Positions 8,199 to 21,078 of a stretch of 64,000 bases of DNA are shown piece by piece (position 1 is the first letter of the stretch; the number at the start of each line of letters is the position of its first letter). The stretch lies in the NCBI GenBank assembly GCA_046297835.1, contig JBKBHI010000001.1, positions 248,001 through 312,000 on the forward strand, written 5' to 3'. Below the pieces are notes generated by a model. The model did not search any database. It saw only the letters and a list, made by a program, of their open reading frames with translations, and had not been told where the DNA came from. The stretch comes from CAMAVH01 sp046297835. Lineage in GTDB: Bacteria; Pseudomonadota; Alphaproteobacteria; SMXQ01. Position numbers and translations under genes: made by a program.

Positions 8199-10859
8199 AT
8201 GAACAATCCGACCGATCCGCATTCCGCGCCTGACGCCGTTTCGACGCCGGCCCCGCCATCGGCCGCGACGGCGCGCGCGCGGCGCGACGACGGCCAGCCG
8301 CTGCCTTCGGCGCGCGCCCGCGCCTGGCAGCGTCCGGCGCTATGGGGCGGCCTGGCGCTGCTGTTCCTGGCGCTCGCCGGGCTGATGTACAGCGCCGGCC
8401 AATTGCGCGCGGCGCAGGACGATCCCGGGCCGCTCGCCGAGTTTCTGCTGTCGCTCGCCATCGGCCTCGCGGTCTGCGCCATTCCGGCGCTGCTCGCCTA
8501 CACCTATTTCGTGCGCCAGCGCCATTCGCTGGTGGCGCAGAACAAGCTGCTGGTCGGCACGCTCGACGCCGACCCGCACGGCCGCGCCATCACCGCGCCG
8601 AACGGCCGCGTGGTCTACGGCAATCCGGCCTTCACCCACATGTTCTCGGGCGACGGCGTCTCCGCCGCGCGCGCCTTCGAGCTCAAATTGACCGGCGGCG
8701 GCGAGATCGGCCGCCAGATGGCGCTGCTGCGCGGCATCGCCGCGTCGGGCGGCGTCGGCCACGCCGAATTGCGCATGGGCCTGTCGCAGCCGGCCGCCAT
8801 CGGCCTGCCGCCGGAGCCGGAATGGCGCAGCGTCTCGGCCTATCCGGTGAAGGATCACGAAGGCTACGTGCTGTGGCGCATCGAGGACATCACCTCGCGC
8901 CGCCAGATGGAGCAGGTGCTGCGCGAGGAGCGCGAGAAGCTCGTCGACTTTTTGGAGAACGCCTCGGCCGGCTTCTATTCGGTCGACGAGGACGGCCGCT
9001 TCCTCTACGTCAACCAGACGCTGGCCGGCTGGCTCGGCATGGCGCCCGACGAGATCCTCAAGGGCGACCATCGGCTGCACGATTTCATCGCCGGCGTGCG
9101 CGCCAAGGGCGCGCCGCCCTACGATCCGTTCGGCGGCCCGATCGCCGGCGTGAGCGGCGAGGTCAGCTTCCGCGCCCAGGGCGGCCGGCTGTTCCAGGCC
9201 GCCGTCAGCCAGACCATCAAGGAGGACCGCGAGAGCGGCCAGCTCCGCACCCGCGCCATCGTCCGCGACATGACCGCCGAGCGCGAATTGGAGCAGGTGC
9301 TGCGCGTCTCCGAGCAGCGCTTCCACCGCCTGTTCGAGGACGCGCCGATCGGCATCGCGATTCTCGATCTGCAAGGCCGCGTCACCGACAGCAACCGCAT
9401 GTTCCGCGACATGGTCGGCCGCCTGCCGAACCAGCCCGAACAGCCGGGCCGCGGCATCGCCGGCCTGGCGCTCGCCGATTATGTCGCCGCCGACGACCGC
9501 CAGACGCTGGCGGCGCGGCTCGCCGAAGTGGCCTCGGGCGGCGCCGCCTCGGCCGCGCCGTTCGACGCGCGCCTGCCGTTCGCCGCCGACCGGCTGCGCG
9601 TCGCGACGCTCTACGTCTCGCGCCTGGAGGACGCCGCCGGCCGGCTCTCCGGCCTGATGCTCCATTTCATCGACGCGACGCAGCAGCGCCAATTGGAAGT
9701 GCAGTTCGCCCAGTCGCAGAAGATGCAGGCCGTCGGCCAGCTCGCCGGCGGCGTGGCGCACGACTTCAACAACCTGCTCACCGTCATGATCGGCTTCTGC
9801 GATCTGTTGCTGCTGCGCCACCGGCCCGGCGAGCAGACCTTCGCCGACATCATGCAGATCAAGCAGAACGCCAACCGCGCCGCCAACCTGGTGCGCCAGC
9901 TGCTCGCCTTCTCGCGCCAGCAGACCTTGCAGCCCAAGGTGCTGGACATCACCGACATCCTGGCCGAACTGTCCAACCTGCTGCGCCGCCTGATCGGCGT
10001 GAACATCCAGCTCAAGGTCGTGCACGGCCGCGACCTCGGGCTGGTGAAGGTCGACCAGGGCCAGTTCGAGCAGGTCATCATCAACCTCGTCGTCAACGCG
10101 CGCGACGCCATGGCAGGCGGCGGCACGCTGACCATCCGCACCGCCAACGTCATGCTCGACCGCGAGATCCAGCGCGGCGTCGAGATCATGCCGGCCGGCG
10201 ATTACGTGCAGGTCGAGGTGATCGACACCGGCACCGGCATCCCGCCGGAGAATCTCGAGCGCATCTTCGAGCCGTTCTTCTCGACCAAGGAGGTCGGCTC
10301 GGGCACCGGCCTCGGCCTCTCCACCGTCTACGGCATCGTCAAGCAGACCGGCGGCTTCGTCATGGTCGACAGCGTGATGGGGCAGGGCTCGGCCTTCAGC
10401 ATCTACCTGCCGCGCCACCACGCCCAGAGCGCCGAGCGCGTCGTCAGCCATGACGGCGAGGACGCGGCCGGCGCGGCGCGCGACCTCACCGGCGTCGGCA
10501 CCGTGCTGCTGGTCGAGGACGAGGACGCCGTGCGCCTTTTCGGCGCGCGGGCGCTGCGCAACAAGGGCTACAAGGTGCTCGAAGCCAAGAACGGCGAGAA
10601 CGCGCTGGAAGTGATCGCCGGCGCGGGCGAGCCGGTCGATCTCGTCATCACCGACGTCGTCATGCCGGTGCTCGACGGGCCCGAACTGGTGCGCCGCGTG
10701 CGCGAGGCCAACCCGGCGATGAAGGTGATCTTCATCTCGGGCTACGCCGAGGACAATCTGCGCGAGAAGCTGGCGGAAAGCGCCAACGTGCATTTCCTGC
10801 CCAAGCCCTTCAGCCTGCAGCAGCTCGCCGGCAAGGTGAAGGAAGTGCTGGCGGGCTAA
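8199..10859 (+). CDS. cckA: Cell-cycle hybrid histidine kinase CckA
   Basis: An 886-residue membrane hybrid kinase: a Pro/Ala-rich cytoplasmic N terminus, two TM helices near residues 47-70 and 80-104, PAS-type domains over about 110-500, a HisKA domain with phospho-acceptor H521 (GGVAHDFNNLLTVMIGF), an HATPase domain (NLVVNARDAMAGGG, GTGLGLSTVYGIVKQTGG) and a C-terminal receiver with D819 (VDLVITDVVMPVLDG). This architecture and the HDFNNLL wording fit CckA, which phosphorylates CtrA and CpdR through ChpT. The location just after flhB recurs in Hyphomicrobiales. A CtrA box occurs upstream of flagellar genes in this window. Confidence 0.92.
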   Translation: MNNPTDPHSAPDAVSTPAPPSAATARARRDDGQPLPSARARAWQRPALWGGLALLFLALAGLMYSAGQLRAAQDDPGPLAEFLLSLAIGLAVCAIPALLAYTYFVRQRHSLVAQNKLLVGTLDADPHGRAITAPNGRVVYGNPAFTHMFSGDGVSAARAFELKLTGGGEIGRQMALLRGIAASGGVGHAELRMGLSQPAAIGLPPEPEWRSVSAYPVKDHEGYVLWRIEDITSRRQMEQVLREEREKLVDFLENASAGFYSVDEDGRFLYVNQTLAGWLGMAPDEILKGDHRLHDFIAGVRAKGAPPYDPFGGPIAGVSGEVSFRAQGGRLFQAAVSQTIKEDRESGQLRTRAIVRDMTAERELEQVLRVSEQRFHRLFEDAPIGIAILDLQGRVTDSNRMFRDMVGRLPNQPEQPGRGIAGLALADYVAADDRQTLAARLAEVASGGAASAAPFDARLPFAADRLRVATLYVSRLEDAAGRLSGLMLHFIDATQQRQLEVQFAQSQKMQAVGQLAGGVAHDFNNLLTVMIGFCDLLLLRHRPGEQTFADIMQIKQNANRAANLVRQLLAFSRQQTLQPKVLDITDILAELSNLLRRLIGVNIQLKVVHGRDLGLVKVDQGQFEQVIINLVVNARDAMAGGGTLTIRTANVMLDREIQRGVEIMPAGDYVQVEVIDTGTGIPPENLERIFEPFFSTKEVGSGTGLGLSTVYGIVKQTGGFVMVDSVMGQGSAFSIYLPRHHAQSAERVVSHDGEDAAGAARDLTGVGTVLLVEDEDAVRLFGARALRNKGYKVLEAKNGENALEVIAGAGEPVDLVITDVVMPVLDGPELVRRVREANPAMKVIFISGYAEDNLREKLAESANVHFLPKPFSLQQLAGKVKEVLAG

Positions 10860-10922
10860 TCTCGGGCGGCTAGAATGGCGGGGTCCTTTCTCCCCCGCCC
10901 AATTCTCGTCCGCGAGGTTCCC

Positions 10923-11444
10923 ATGAAACGCGCCTTTTTCGCCCTCATCGCCGCCGTCACGCTTGCCGCCGCCGCGCCCGCTTTCGCGCAAGGCGCGCCG
11001 CGCGAGAGGCTCCTGATGGAGACGAGCAAGGGCCCGGTGGTCATCGAGCTGCGCGCCGATCTCGCGCCCAAGCATGTCGCGCGCATCAAGGAGCTGACCG
11101 GCAAGGGCTTCTACGACGGCCTGAAATTCCACCGCGTCATCGAGGGCTTCATGGCCCAGACCGGCGACCCGCGCGGCAACGGCACCGGCGGCTCGGGCCA
11201 GAAGCTCGCCGCCGAAATCTCCAACGCCCGCTTCACGCGCGGCACGGTCGGCATGGCGCGCGCCCAGTCGTTCGACTCGGCCGACAGCCAGTTCTTCATC
11301 TGCTTTCGCGACTGCTCGTTCCTGAACGGCCAATACACGATCTGGGGCCAGGTGACGCAGGGCATGGAGAACGTCGACAAGCTCGCCCGCGGCGAGCCGC
11401 CGCGCACGCCGGACACCATCGTCAAGATGACGGTGGCGAAGTAA
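10923..11444 (+). CDS. Periplasmic cyclophilin-type peptidyl-prolyl cis-trans isomerase
   Basis: A 173-residue protein with a Sec signal peptide (AFFALIAAVTLAAAAPAFAQ, cleavage after AFA) followed by one cyclophilin domain. Family motifs are FYDGLKFHRVIEGFMAQTGD, GTGGSGQKLAAEI and DSQFFICFRDCSFLNGQYT, including the catalytic Arg of FHRVI. It speeds Xaa-Pro isomerisation during folding of exported proteins. The start is the ATG directly before the signal peptide; the frame extends upstream without an export signal. It follows cckA by 63 bases. Confidence 0.93.
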   Translation: MKRAFFALIAAVTLAAAAPAFAQGAPRERLLMETSKGPVVIELRADLAPKHVARIKELTGKGFYDGLKFHRVIEGFMAQTGDPRGNGTGGSGQKLAAEISNARFTRGTVGMARAQSFDSADSQFFICFRDCSFLNGQYTIWGQVTQGMENVDKLARGEPPRTPDTIVKMTVAK

Positions 11445-11481
11445 CTTGATCCCCATCAACCCATTTTGCACGAAAGGCCGT

Positions 11482-11496
11482 GAACGTCACAGGAAC
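11482..11496. promoter_or_regulatory. LexA/SOS box upstream of recA
   Basis: The sequence GAACGTCACAGGAAC is GAAC-N7-GAAC, the reverse complement of the alphaproteobacterial LexA operator GTTC-N7-GTTC. It lies 123 bases before the recA start, where SOS control is expected. LexA repression is inferred from the motif and position; lexA is not in the window. Confidence 0.85.
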
Positions 11497-11618
11497 ATAA
11501 GCTGAATTTCCATTGTATTTCAGCTTGTTAGAAACCCCCTTGCAAAAGAGAACAAACCATGAATATCTGACCGCATCGCGCCGGTCGGGGCGTCATGGAA
11601 TGAAGGAGGGCCAAGCCT

Positions 11619-12698
<1,080 letters not shown>

Positions 12699-12703
12699 GA
12701 CGC

Positions 12704-12726
12704 CGCCCGGAGCGCGTCTCCGGGCG
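12704..12726 (+). terminator. Hairpin after recA, possible terminator
   Basis: A perfect 9-bp stem (CGCCCGGAG / CTCCGGGCG) with a five-base loop begins six bases after the recA stop. There is no T-run, so it may end the transcript with Rho or stabilise the 3' end and is not a classical intrinsic terminator. Confidence 0.5.
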
Positions 12727-12846
12727 ATGAATGGATGCCACCTGAGATCATCGGGCGGCGCGATCCGGGCCACCAGACGCCGCATGGCGTCCGCCCGATC
12801 CGCCGCCCGATCTGCGTTCGGTGCAGATCTCTGAGATGCGCGCGCC

Positions 12847-13281
12847 TCAACGCTTGCCGAGCGCCTTGCGCTTGGCGCGATATTCCGTCTCGTCGATCTC
12901 GCCGCGCGCGAACCGTTCGGCCAGAATCTGATGGCCGCTGGCGACCGGCGAACGCGGATTGACATGCGGCGAGCCGGGCCAGAACTCGTGATAGAGGCGC
13001 ATGGCAAGGAAGATCGCGCCGACGACGACGAGCAGCAGGAACACCGGCCACATGACCATGATGTGCGCCCGCCAGCCGTCCCAGCCGCCGCGCTCCCACA
13101 TGTTGACCGGCAGCGCCGTTCCCGTCTCGGCGCCGAGGGCGGCCCCGAGGGCGGATGGCGCGGCGAGCAGCAAGAAGACGGCGAGGCAGAAGACGGCGAG
13201 GCCGAGGGCGACCCAGCCGAACAGCGGGCACGAGCGGAGCTGCGGGGGCGGCGGCATCAGCGGATGGGCGGTCGCGGGCAT
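12847..13281 (-). CDS. SHOCT-domain membrane protein
   Basis: A 144-residue protein with a hydrophobic segment near residues 20-50 and a second near 75-95 (MVMWPVFLLLVVVGAIFLAM), ending in a short SHOCT domain (ILAERFARGEIDETEYRAKR) in which the GEIDEXEY pattern is diagnostic. SHOCT domains are C-terminal oligomerisation/tethering modules; no specific function is known. It is convergent with recA and divergent from alaS. Confidence 0.82.
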   Translation of the reverse strand: MPATAHPLMPPPPQLRSCPLFGWVALGLAVFCLAVFLLLAAPSALGAALGAETGTALPVNMWERGGWDGWRAHIMVMWPVFLLLVVVGAIFLAMRLYHEFWPGSPHVNPRSPVASGHQILAERFARGEIDETEYRAKRKALGKR

Positions 13282-13582
13282 GGCGGGCTCCTTCCTGACG
13301 AGGTTCGGTCCTTACGAGGTTCGGCCAAGCCTAGCGCCGCCCCGGGCCAACGCCTTGATATGCGTCAAGAAAGCCTGGCCGCCCGGCGTTCCGGGCCAGG
13401 CCGGCTTGGCCCGCCGCGCCTAGACTCCCAAGGACGCGCGGGGTAAAAGCGGCATCCCGCCCTGGTTTCGCCGCGCCGCCCCCATGGCGCAGGCCGAAAT
13501 CCCGGTAAATCAGGGGCTTGGCGTCTCCTTTCGAGGGGCCAGGCCCTTCAACGGGGCGTTTCGCCCGCTATATGTAAAAGCC
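13282..13582. other. Intergenic region between the SHOCT gene and alaS
   Basis: No gene is supported here. It holds the divergent promoters of the SHOCT gene and alaS. The only repeat seen is an 11-base direct repeat, ACGAGGTTCGG, at 13298-13308 and 13314-13324 (period 16 bases). The alaS frame stays open upstream of its start but shows no conserved protein. Confidence 0.6.
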
Positions 13583-16300
<2,718 letters not shown>

Positions 16301-16320
16301 ACCGCTTCTAAAAGCGTCAG

Positions 16321-16467
16321 GCTCGGACTTGATCCGAGCATCCAGTTCCGGCGCCTGAATTTGCAAATCTATCTAGCCGTGTCATGGCCGGGCTTGTCCC
16401 GGCCTCCACGACTTTTCTGATGATGGCCTTGCAAGGCGTGGATGCCCGCAACAAGTGCGGGCATGAC
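16321..16467. repeat. Compound palindromic intergenic element of rhizobial (RPE) type
   Basis: Three short palindromes lie in a row: GCTCGGACTTGATCCGAGC (16321-16339), GGCCGGGCTTGTCCCGGCC (16386-16404) and ATGCCCGC...GCGGGCAT (16442-16464). The second and third sit in outer arms 16381-16410 and 16437-16467 that are imperfect inverted copies of each other (GTCATG...TCCACG against CGTGGA...CATGAC). Such GTCATG-xCCCGGxCTTGTCCCGGx-CCACG elements are common between genes of Bradyrhizobium and relatives. Their mobility or function cannot be read here. Confidence 0.7.
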
Positions 16468-16487
16468 GTTCTTGAGAGTCGAGGCGC

Positions 16488-16524
16488 AAAAAACCCCGCA
16501 CGATGGCTCCTGCGGGGTTTTTCT
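16488..16524. terminator. Bidirectional intrinsic terminator between alaS and icd
   Basis: An inverted repeat, AAAAACCCCGCA ... TGCGGGGTTTTT, with a 10-base loop and A/T runs on both flanks lies between the convergent alaS and icd genes, 20 bases after the icd stop. It can stop transcription from both sides. Confidence 0.9.
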
Positions 16525-16543
16525 TTAGCCGTGTCTCTGAAGC

Positions 16544-17764
16544 TTACGCCTTCGACAGCGCCGCCTTCAGGTTGCTGTCGATCTTGTCGAGGAACTGCGT
16601 CGTGGTCAGCCACTTCTGGTCCGGGCCGATGAGCAGGGCCAGATCCTTCGTCATGTAGCCGGCTTCGACGGTGTCGATGCAGACCTTCTCCAGCGCGTCG
16701 GCGAACTTCACCACGTCGGGGGTGCCGTCGAACTTGCCGCGGTAGTTGAGGCCGCGCGTCCAGGCGAAGATCGAGGCGATCGGATTGGTCGACGTCTCCT
16801 TGCCCTTCTGGTGCTCGCGGTAATGGCGCGTCACCGTGCCGTGGGCGGCTTCGGCTTCGACGGTCTTGCCGTCGGGCGACAGCAGCACCGAGGTCATCAG
16901 GCCGAGCGAGCCGAAGCCCTGGGCCACGGTGTCGGACTGCACGTCGCCGTCGTAGTTCTTGCAGGCCCAGACGAACGCGCCGCTCCACTTCATGGCGCTG
17001 GCGACCATGTCGTCGATCAGGCGGTGCTCGTAGCCGATCTTCAGCTTGTCGAACTCGGCCTTGAACTCGGCGTCGAACACTTCCTGGAAGATGTCCATGA
17101 AGCGGCCGTCATAGACCTTGAGGATGGTGTTCTTGGTCGAGAGATAGACCGGCCACTTCTTGGCCAGGCCGTAGTTGAAGCAGGCGCGGGCGAAGCCGCG
17201 GATCGATTCGTCGAGGTTGTACATCGACATGGCGACGCCGGCGCCCGGCGACTTGAACACTTCGCGGGTGATCGGCGCGCTGCCGTCGGCCGGCGTGAAG
17301 GTCATGGAGAGCGTGCCCTTGCCCGGCATGATGATGTCGGTGGCGCGGTACTGGTCGCCGAAGGCGTGGCGACCGATGACGATGGGCTGGGTCCAGCCCG
17401 GCACCAGGCGCGGCACGTTGCGGCAGATGATCGGCTCGCGGAACACGGTGCCGTCGAGGATGTTGCGGATCGTGCCGTTGGGCGACTTCCACATCTCCTT
17501 GAGGTTGAACTCTTTGACGCGGCCCGCGTCCGGCGTGATCGTCGCGCATTTGACGCCGACGCCGTATTTCTTGATCGCCTCGGCCGATTCGACCGTGACC
17601 TTGTCGGAGGTCGCGTCGCGATGCTCGACGCCCAGGTCGTAATACTTCAGGTCGACGTCGAGATACGGCAGGATCAGCTTGTCCTTGATGAACTTCCAGA
17701 TGATCCGCGTCATCTCGTCGCCGTCGAGCTCGACGAGCGGGGTCTTGACCTGAATCTTGGCCAT
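16544..17764 (-). CDS. icd: NADP-dependent isocitrate dehydrogenase
   Basis: A 406-residue dimeric, eukaryote-like IDH typical of Alphaproteobacteria. Diagnostic parts are VELDGDEMTRIIWKFIKDKL at the N terminus, SPNGTIRNILDGTVFREPII for isocitrate binding (the SPNGTIRN serine loop), RLIDDMVASAMKWSGAFVWA with the catalytic region, and SDTVAQGFGSLGLMTSVLLS and EAAHGTVTRHYREHQKG for cofactor binding. It oxidises isocitrate to 2-oxoglutarate in the TCA cycle. A bidirectional terminator separates it from alaS. Confidence 0.97.
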   Translation of the reverse strand: MAKIQVKTPLVELDGDEMTRIIWKFIKDKLILPYLDVDLKYYDLGVEHRDATSDKVTVESAEAIKKYGVGVKCATITPDAGRVKEFNLKEMWKSPNGTIRNILDGTVFREPIICRNVPRLVPGWTQPIVIGRHAFGDQYRATDIIMPGKGTLSMTFTPADGSAPITREVFKSPGAGVAMSMYNLDESIRGFARACFNYGLAKKWPVYLSTKNTILKVYDGRFMDIFQEVFDAEFKAEFDKLKIGYEHRLIDDMVASAMKWSGAFVWACKNYDGDVQSDTVAQGFGSLGLMTSVLLSPDGKTVEAEAAHGTVTRHYREHQKGKETSTNPIASIFAWTRGLNYRGKFDGTPDVVKFADALEKVCIDTVEAGYMTKDLALLIGPDQKWLTTTQFLDKIDSNLKAALSKA

Positions 17765-17989
17765 AATGTCCTCAGTCTCCTGTTGAGCCGCCGCGGGAAA
17801 GCCCGGCGCGCGGGGCGTCGGGACGGGCGGGGGCGGTAAGAATCGGGCGAAAAGCGCAGGGCACCATAATAAGCCGGGCCAGCCCGCGCAAGGTTGCGCC
17901 GCCTGAACGCGCCAAGCCCTCTCCGCGCTGCGAAAAACGGGGAAAACCCTAAGGTTATTAGGGGCGTCGCGGAGCGGGGCGCGACCCCG

Positions 17990-18574
17990 TCACAGCTTGT
18001 CCGGCTGCGCCGCGAGGGCAGGTTCGGGGAGGGCGGCGAGGATCGCCGGAATGTCGGCGATGGTCTCGACCGGCGTGACGAGCTTTTCGTGCTCGCCGCG
18101 CGCGAAGCCGCTCTCGACGACATGGCGCATCATGTCGCGGAACGGCCGCCAATAACCGGCGATGTCGAGCAGCAGGATCGGCTTGTCGTGCATCCTGAGC
18201 TGCTTCCAGGTGATCATCTCGAAGGCTTCGTCGAGCGTGCCGAGCCCGCCCGGCAGGATGGCGAAGGCGTCTGACAGCTCGAACATGCGCTGCTTGCGCG
18301 CGTGCATCGTATCGACGGCGATCAATTCGGTGCAGCCGGGGTGCGCCAGCTCCCGCGTCTTGAGCATGGTCGGGATGACGCCGATGACTTTGCCGCCGGC
18401 CGCCAGGGTGGCGTCGGCGACGATGCCCATCAGCCCGACGCGGCCGCCGCCGTAGACCAGCGTGATGCCCCGTTCGCCGAGCAGCTTGCCGAGCTCGGCG
18501 GCCGCGTCGGCATGGCGCGGATCGGAACCGGCGCTGGCGCCGCAATAGACGCAGAGGGAGGAGACGCGGGCCAT
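17990..18574 (-). CDS. LOG-family (TIGR00730) Rossmann-fold protein
   Basis: A 194-residue protein of the LONELY GUY/YvdD family. It begins with VSSLCVYCGASAGSDPRHAD and has GITLVYGGGRVGLMGIVADA and the family motif PGGLGTLDEAFEMITWKQL, which contains the PGGxGTxxE nucleotide site. Characterised members hydrolyse nucleoside 5'-monophosphates such as cytokinin ribotides or AMP to the base and ribose 5-phosphate; the substrate here is not known. It stands upstream of icd on the same strand with a 225-base spacer. Confidence 0.9.
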   Translation of the reverse strand: MARVSSLCVYCGASAGSDPRHADAAAELGKLLGERGITLVYGGGRVGLMGIVADATLAAGGKVIGVIPTMLKTRELAHPGCTELIAVDTMHARKQRMFELSDAFAILPGGLGTLDEAFEMITWKQLRMHDKPILLLDIAGYWRPFRDMMRHVVESGFARGEHEKLVTPVETIADIPAILAALPEPALAAQPDKL

Positions 18575-18649
18575 GGGGATTCGGGCGGACCTGTGTTTCG
18601 GGTCCGCCCTTATAGCCCGGCCAAGGCGAAGCCGTCTTGTCTTAAAGCC

Positions 18650-20623
18650 CTAGAGCTTCATCGGCAAAATCACCATCGGCACGCCGCGCAGGTGCAGGTC
18701 GCGCTGGATGGCGTAGGCCGTCTGATTATGCAGCAGGCGGGTGAGCGCGCTTTCCTGCTGCAGCACCAATTGCGCCGCGAAGAACATGCTGCCCGGATAA
18801 TCGCGGACGATGCCGTCGGCCAGCGTCAGCAGGCGCTCGACGACGTCGGTGCCGAAATCGCTGAGCGCCGTCGCCGCCCAGCCGTGGCGATGGCAATAAT
18901 TGACGTAGCTCTCCAGGTTGTCGTCGACCTCGCGGCGCAGTCCGGCCAGCGTCTCCTCGGCGTGGAACGCCTCGGCGTCGATCTCGCCGATGCTGACGAA
19001 GACGAAGTTCTTGAACTGGCCGGGGAACAATCGCTGCGCCGAGAGCAGCGTGTGCATGCCGGCCCCCAAGCTGCGGCCGACGAGGAAGACGGCGGTCGGC
19101 GCGGCCGGGTCGAGCGCCGGCGCGGCGGCCGGCGGGGCCGGCGGCGCGGCGGTGGCGAACAAGGCGTCGATCTTGGCGAGCTGGCCGGAGACGGTGCGAT
19201 AATGCCGGCGGATGGCGAAGCCGACGGCGATCACCAAGCCGGTGATGACCACCGTGAGCCACGCGCCGTGGGCGAACTTCTCGAAAATCGTCGTCGAGAG
19301 GATGCCGGCGCACACCACGAAGCCGAGACCGGCGAGGGCGAGGCGGCGATAGGCGCGCGGCGCGACGGCGCGATCCTTCCACCAATGGACGCAGAGGCCG
19401 TAGAGGCTCAGCGAGAAGGTGAGGAACACGTTGATCGAATAGAGCACCACCAGCACCGAGACGTCGCCGCCGGTGACGACCAGCAGCGCGACCGCCGCCG
19501 CGCCCATCAGCACCAAGCCGTTCTGCGTGACGAGGCGGTTGGAGAGCTGGCTGAACTGGTGCGGCACCCAGCGGTCGGCCGCCATGTTGGCGAGCACCGC
19601 GGGGCCGCCGAGAAAGCCGGTGTTGGCGGCGACGAACAGCAGGCCGGCGGCGAAGACCAGCGTGAAGAGCAGGATCGCGCCGCCGAGCCACGAGCCTGCG
19701 CCGAACGCGTCGGCGAGGATGACGCTGAAGGTCGCGGCGTTGAGCGTCATGCCCTCGACGGCGCGCGCGTCCCACAGCAGGTAGAGCACGATCAGGCCGC
19801 CGGCGGTGAAGGCGAGCGAGGCGGCCATGTAGAGCATCGTCACCTTGCCGGTGGCGACGCGCGGCTCTTTCAGGTTGTTGATGTTGTTCGACACCGCTTC
19901 GATGCCGGTATAGGTGCCGCCGCCGAGCGCGAACGCGCGCAGCAGCAGCGAGACGAGCGCGACCCAGCCGATCTCGCCGGCGAAATCGCGGGTTTCGACC
20001 AGCGTGTCGGGCACCAAAGCCGGCAGGTCGGCCGAATGGGCGAAGATGCCGTAGAGGATGAAGCCGCCGTGCGTCGCGAGGAAGCCGAGGAACAGCGGCA
20101 GCAGCAGCTTCAAAGGCTCCTTCATGCCGCGCATGTTGAGGATGAGCAGCGCCAGCACCATGAAGGCTTCGGTCGGCAGCTTCCAGCCTTGCGCGCCGAG
20201 CGGCAGCAGGCTGAACAAGGCGTCGACGCCGCTGGCGATCGAGATGGCGATGGTGAGGACGTAATCGACGATCAGCGCCGAGCCGGAGACCAGGCCGGCG
20301 CGCGGTCCGATCAGCGTGGTCGCGACCTTGTAGCCGCCGCCGCCCGACGGAAACAACTCGATGACCTGGTTGTAGGCCAGCGCGATGACGAAAACGGTGA
20401 TGGCGGTGGCGAGCGCGAGATAGAGGGCGAGATGGGTGTGCCCGCCGAGGGCGAGGAAGGTCTCCTCGGGGCCGTAGTTGGCCGAGGAGAGGCCGTCGGC
20501 GCCGAGGCCGACCCAGGCGAGGAAGGCGGCGAGGGCCATGTGCTGGCGGGCTTGCGGCGCGAGGGGATCTTTCGGGGCGCCGAGGAACGCGCGTTTGAGG
20601 CGCTGCAGACGAAGCGGCAGCAT
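18650..20623 (-). CDS. APC-superfamily amino-acid permease-like transporter
   Basis: A 657-residue membrane protein. Residues 30-500 carry about 12 TM helices of the APC fold, with GLGADGLSSANYGPEETFLA near the N terminus and GTYTGIEAVSNNINNLKEPR in the middle. The last ~150 residues form a soluble domain with PTAVFLVGRSLGAGMHTLLS and NFVFVSIGEIDAEAFHAEET, which is long compared with ordinary permeases. This two-part form recurs in bacterial APC permeases of unknown substrate. Amino-acid or potassium transport is possible and neither can be selected from the sequence. Confidence 0.85.
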   Translation of the reverse strand: MLPLRLQRLKRAFLGAPKDPLAPQARQHMALAAFLAWVGLGADGLSSANYGPEETFLALGGHTHLALYLALATAITVFVIALAYNQVIELFPSGGGGYKVATTLIGPRAGLVSGSALIVDYVLTIAISIASGVDALFSLLPLGAQGWKLPTEAFMVLALLILNMRGMKEPLKLLLPLFLGFLATHGGFILYGIFAHSADLPALVPDTLVETRDFAGEIGWVALVSLLLRAFALGGGTYTGIEAVSNNINNLKEPRVATGKVTMLYMAASLAFTAGGLIVLYLLWDARAVEGMTLNAATFSVILADAFGAGSWLGGAILLFTLVFAAGLLFVAANTGFLGGPAVLANMAADRWVPHQFSQLSNRLVTQNGLVLMGAAAVALLVVTGGDVSVLVVLYSINVFLTFSLSLYGLCVHWWKDRAVAPRAYRRLALAGLGFVVCAGILSTTIFEKFAHGAWLTVVITGLVIAVGFAIRRHYRTVSGQLAKIDALFATAAPPAPPAAAPALDPAAPTAVFLVGRSLGAGMHTLLSAQRLFPGQFKNFVFVSIGEIDAEAFHAEETLAGLRREVDDNLESYVNYCHRHGWAATALSDFGTDVVERLLTLADGIVRDYPGSMFFAAQLVLQQESALTRLLHNQTAYAIQRDLHLRGVPMVILPMKL

Positions 20624-21078
20624 CGGGGGTCACATATGTGGGGGGAGGGGTGTCGCTCGGGACGGCCGCGCTTCTACGCCCGCCCCCCGGTTCCAGCCAG
20701 CGCCGGCCGAGCATGGCTGCCATGCGGAGAAAACAAGGGTCTGCCGAATCTCGCAAACACCTCGATTCTTTGCGTGATTTGCCGGCGGAGCGAGGCGGCC
20801 ACGGCGCAGCGCGATGGGGCGCTTATGAAACTCGCCCCTGTCGCCATAACCGCGCCGGCTGGTTTGTCCTTCTCAACGGTCGCGGCGGTGTCTCGGAAAC
20901 GGGCGTCAAGAGGGGGCGGCATATGACGGTTGTGGGGCAGGAGAATGAAGGCTTGCACCTGGGTCAGGCGATCGAACGGGCTGTTTCTTTTCTAAGAAGC
21001 GCTCGCAAGCAGGGCGCTTGCGCGCATCCCGCAGTCCCCATATCGTTTTGCCCAATGTGGATTTCGGGGGGAATTAAC
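20624..21078. other. 455-base region without a convincing gene
   Basis: The permease start (leftward) and the small Tat protein start (rightward) bound this stretch, so it should hold both promoters. A small inverted repeat CGCAAGC/GCTTGCG lies at 21004-21022. An open frame continuous with the Tat gene runs through most of it but reads as a basic, unconserved sequence with no signal, so I do not call it. A GGGGGGAA ribosome-binding site sits just before 21079. Confidence 0.55.

Noticed and set aside
8340..11471. A 1043-codon open frame on the minus strand across cckA
   Set aside because: It lies antisense to a gene with clear kinase domains, is rich in His, Ala, Arg and Asp as expected from reversed GC-rich codons, and shows no domain. 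The same holds for the long antisense frames over alaS (13568-16366), 6253-8151 and 59987-62143.
20638..21078. N-terminal extension of the small Tat protein
   Set aside because: The frame is open, but the reading is basic and unstructured, and the twin-arginine signal must be N-terminal. A good ribosome-binding site precedes 21079.
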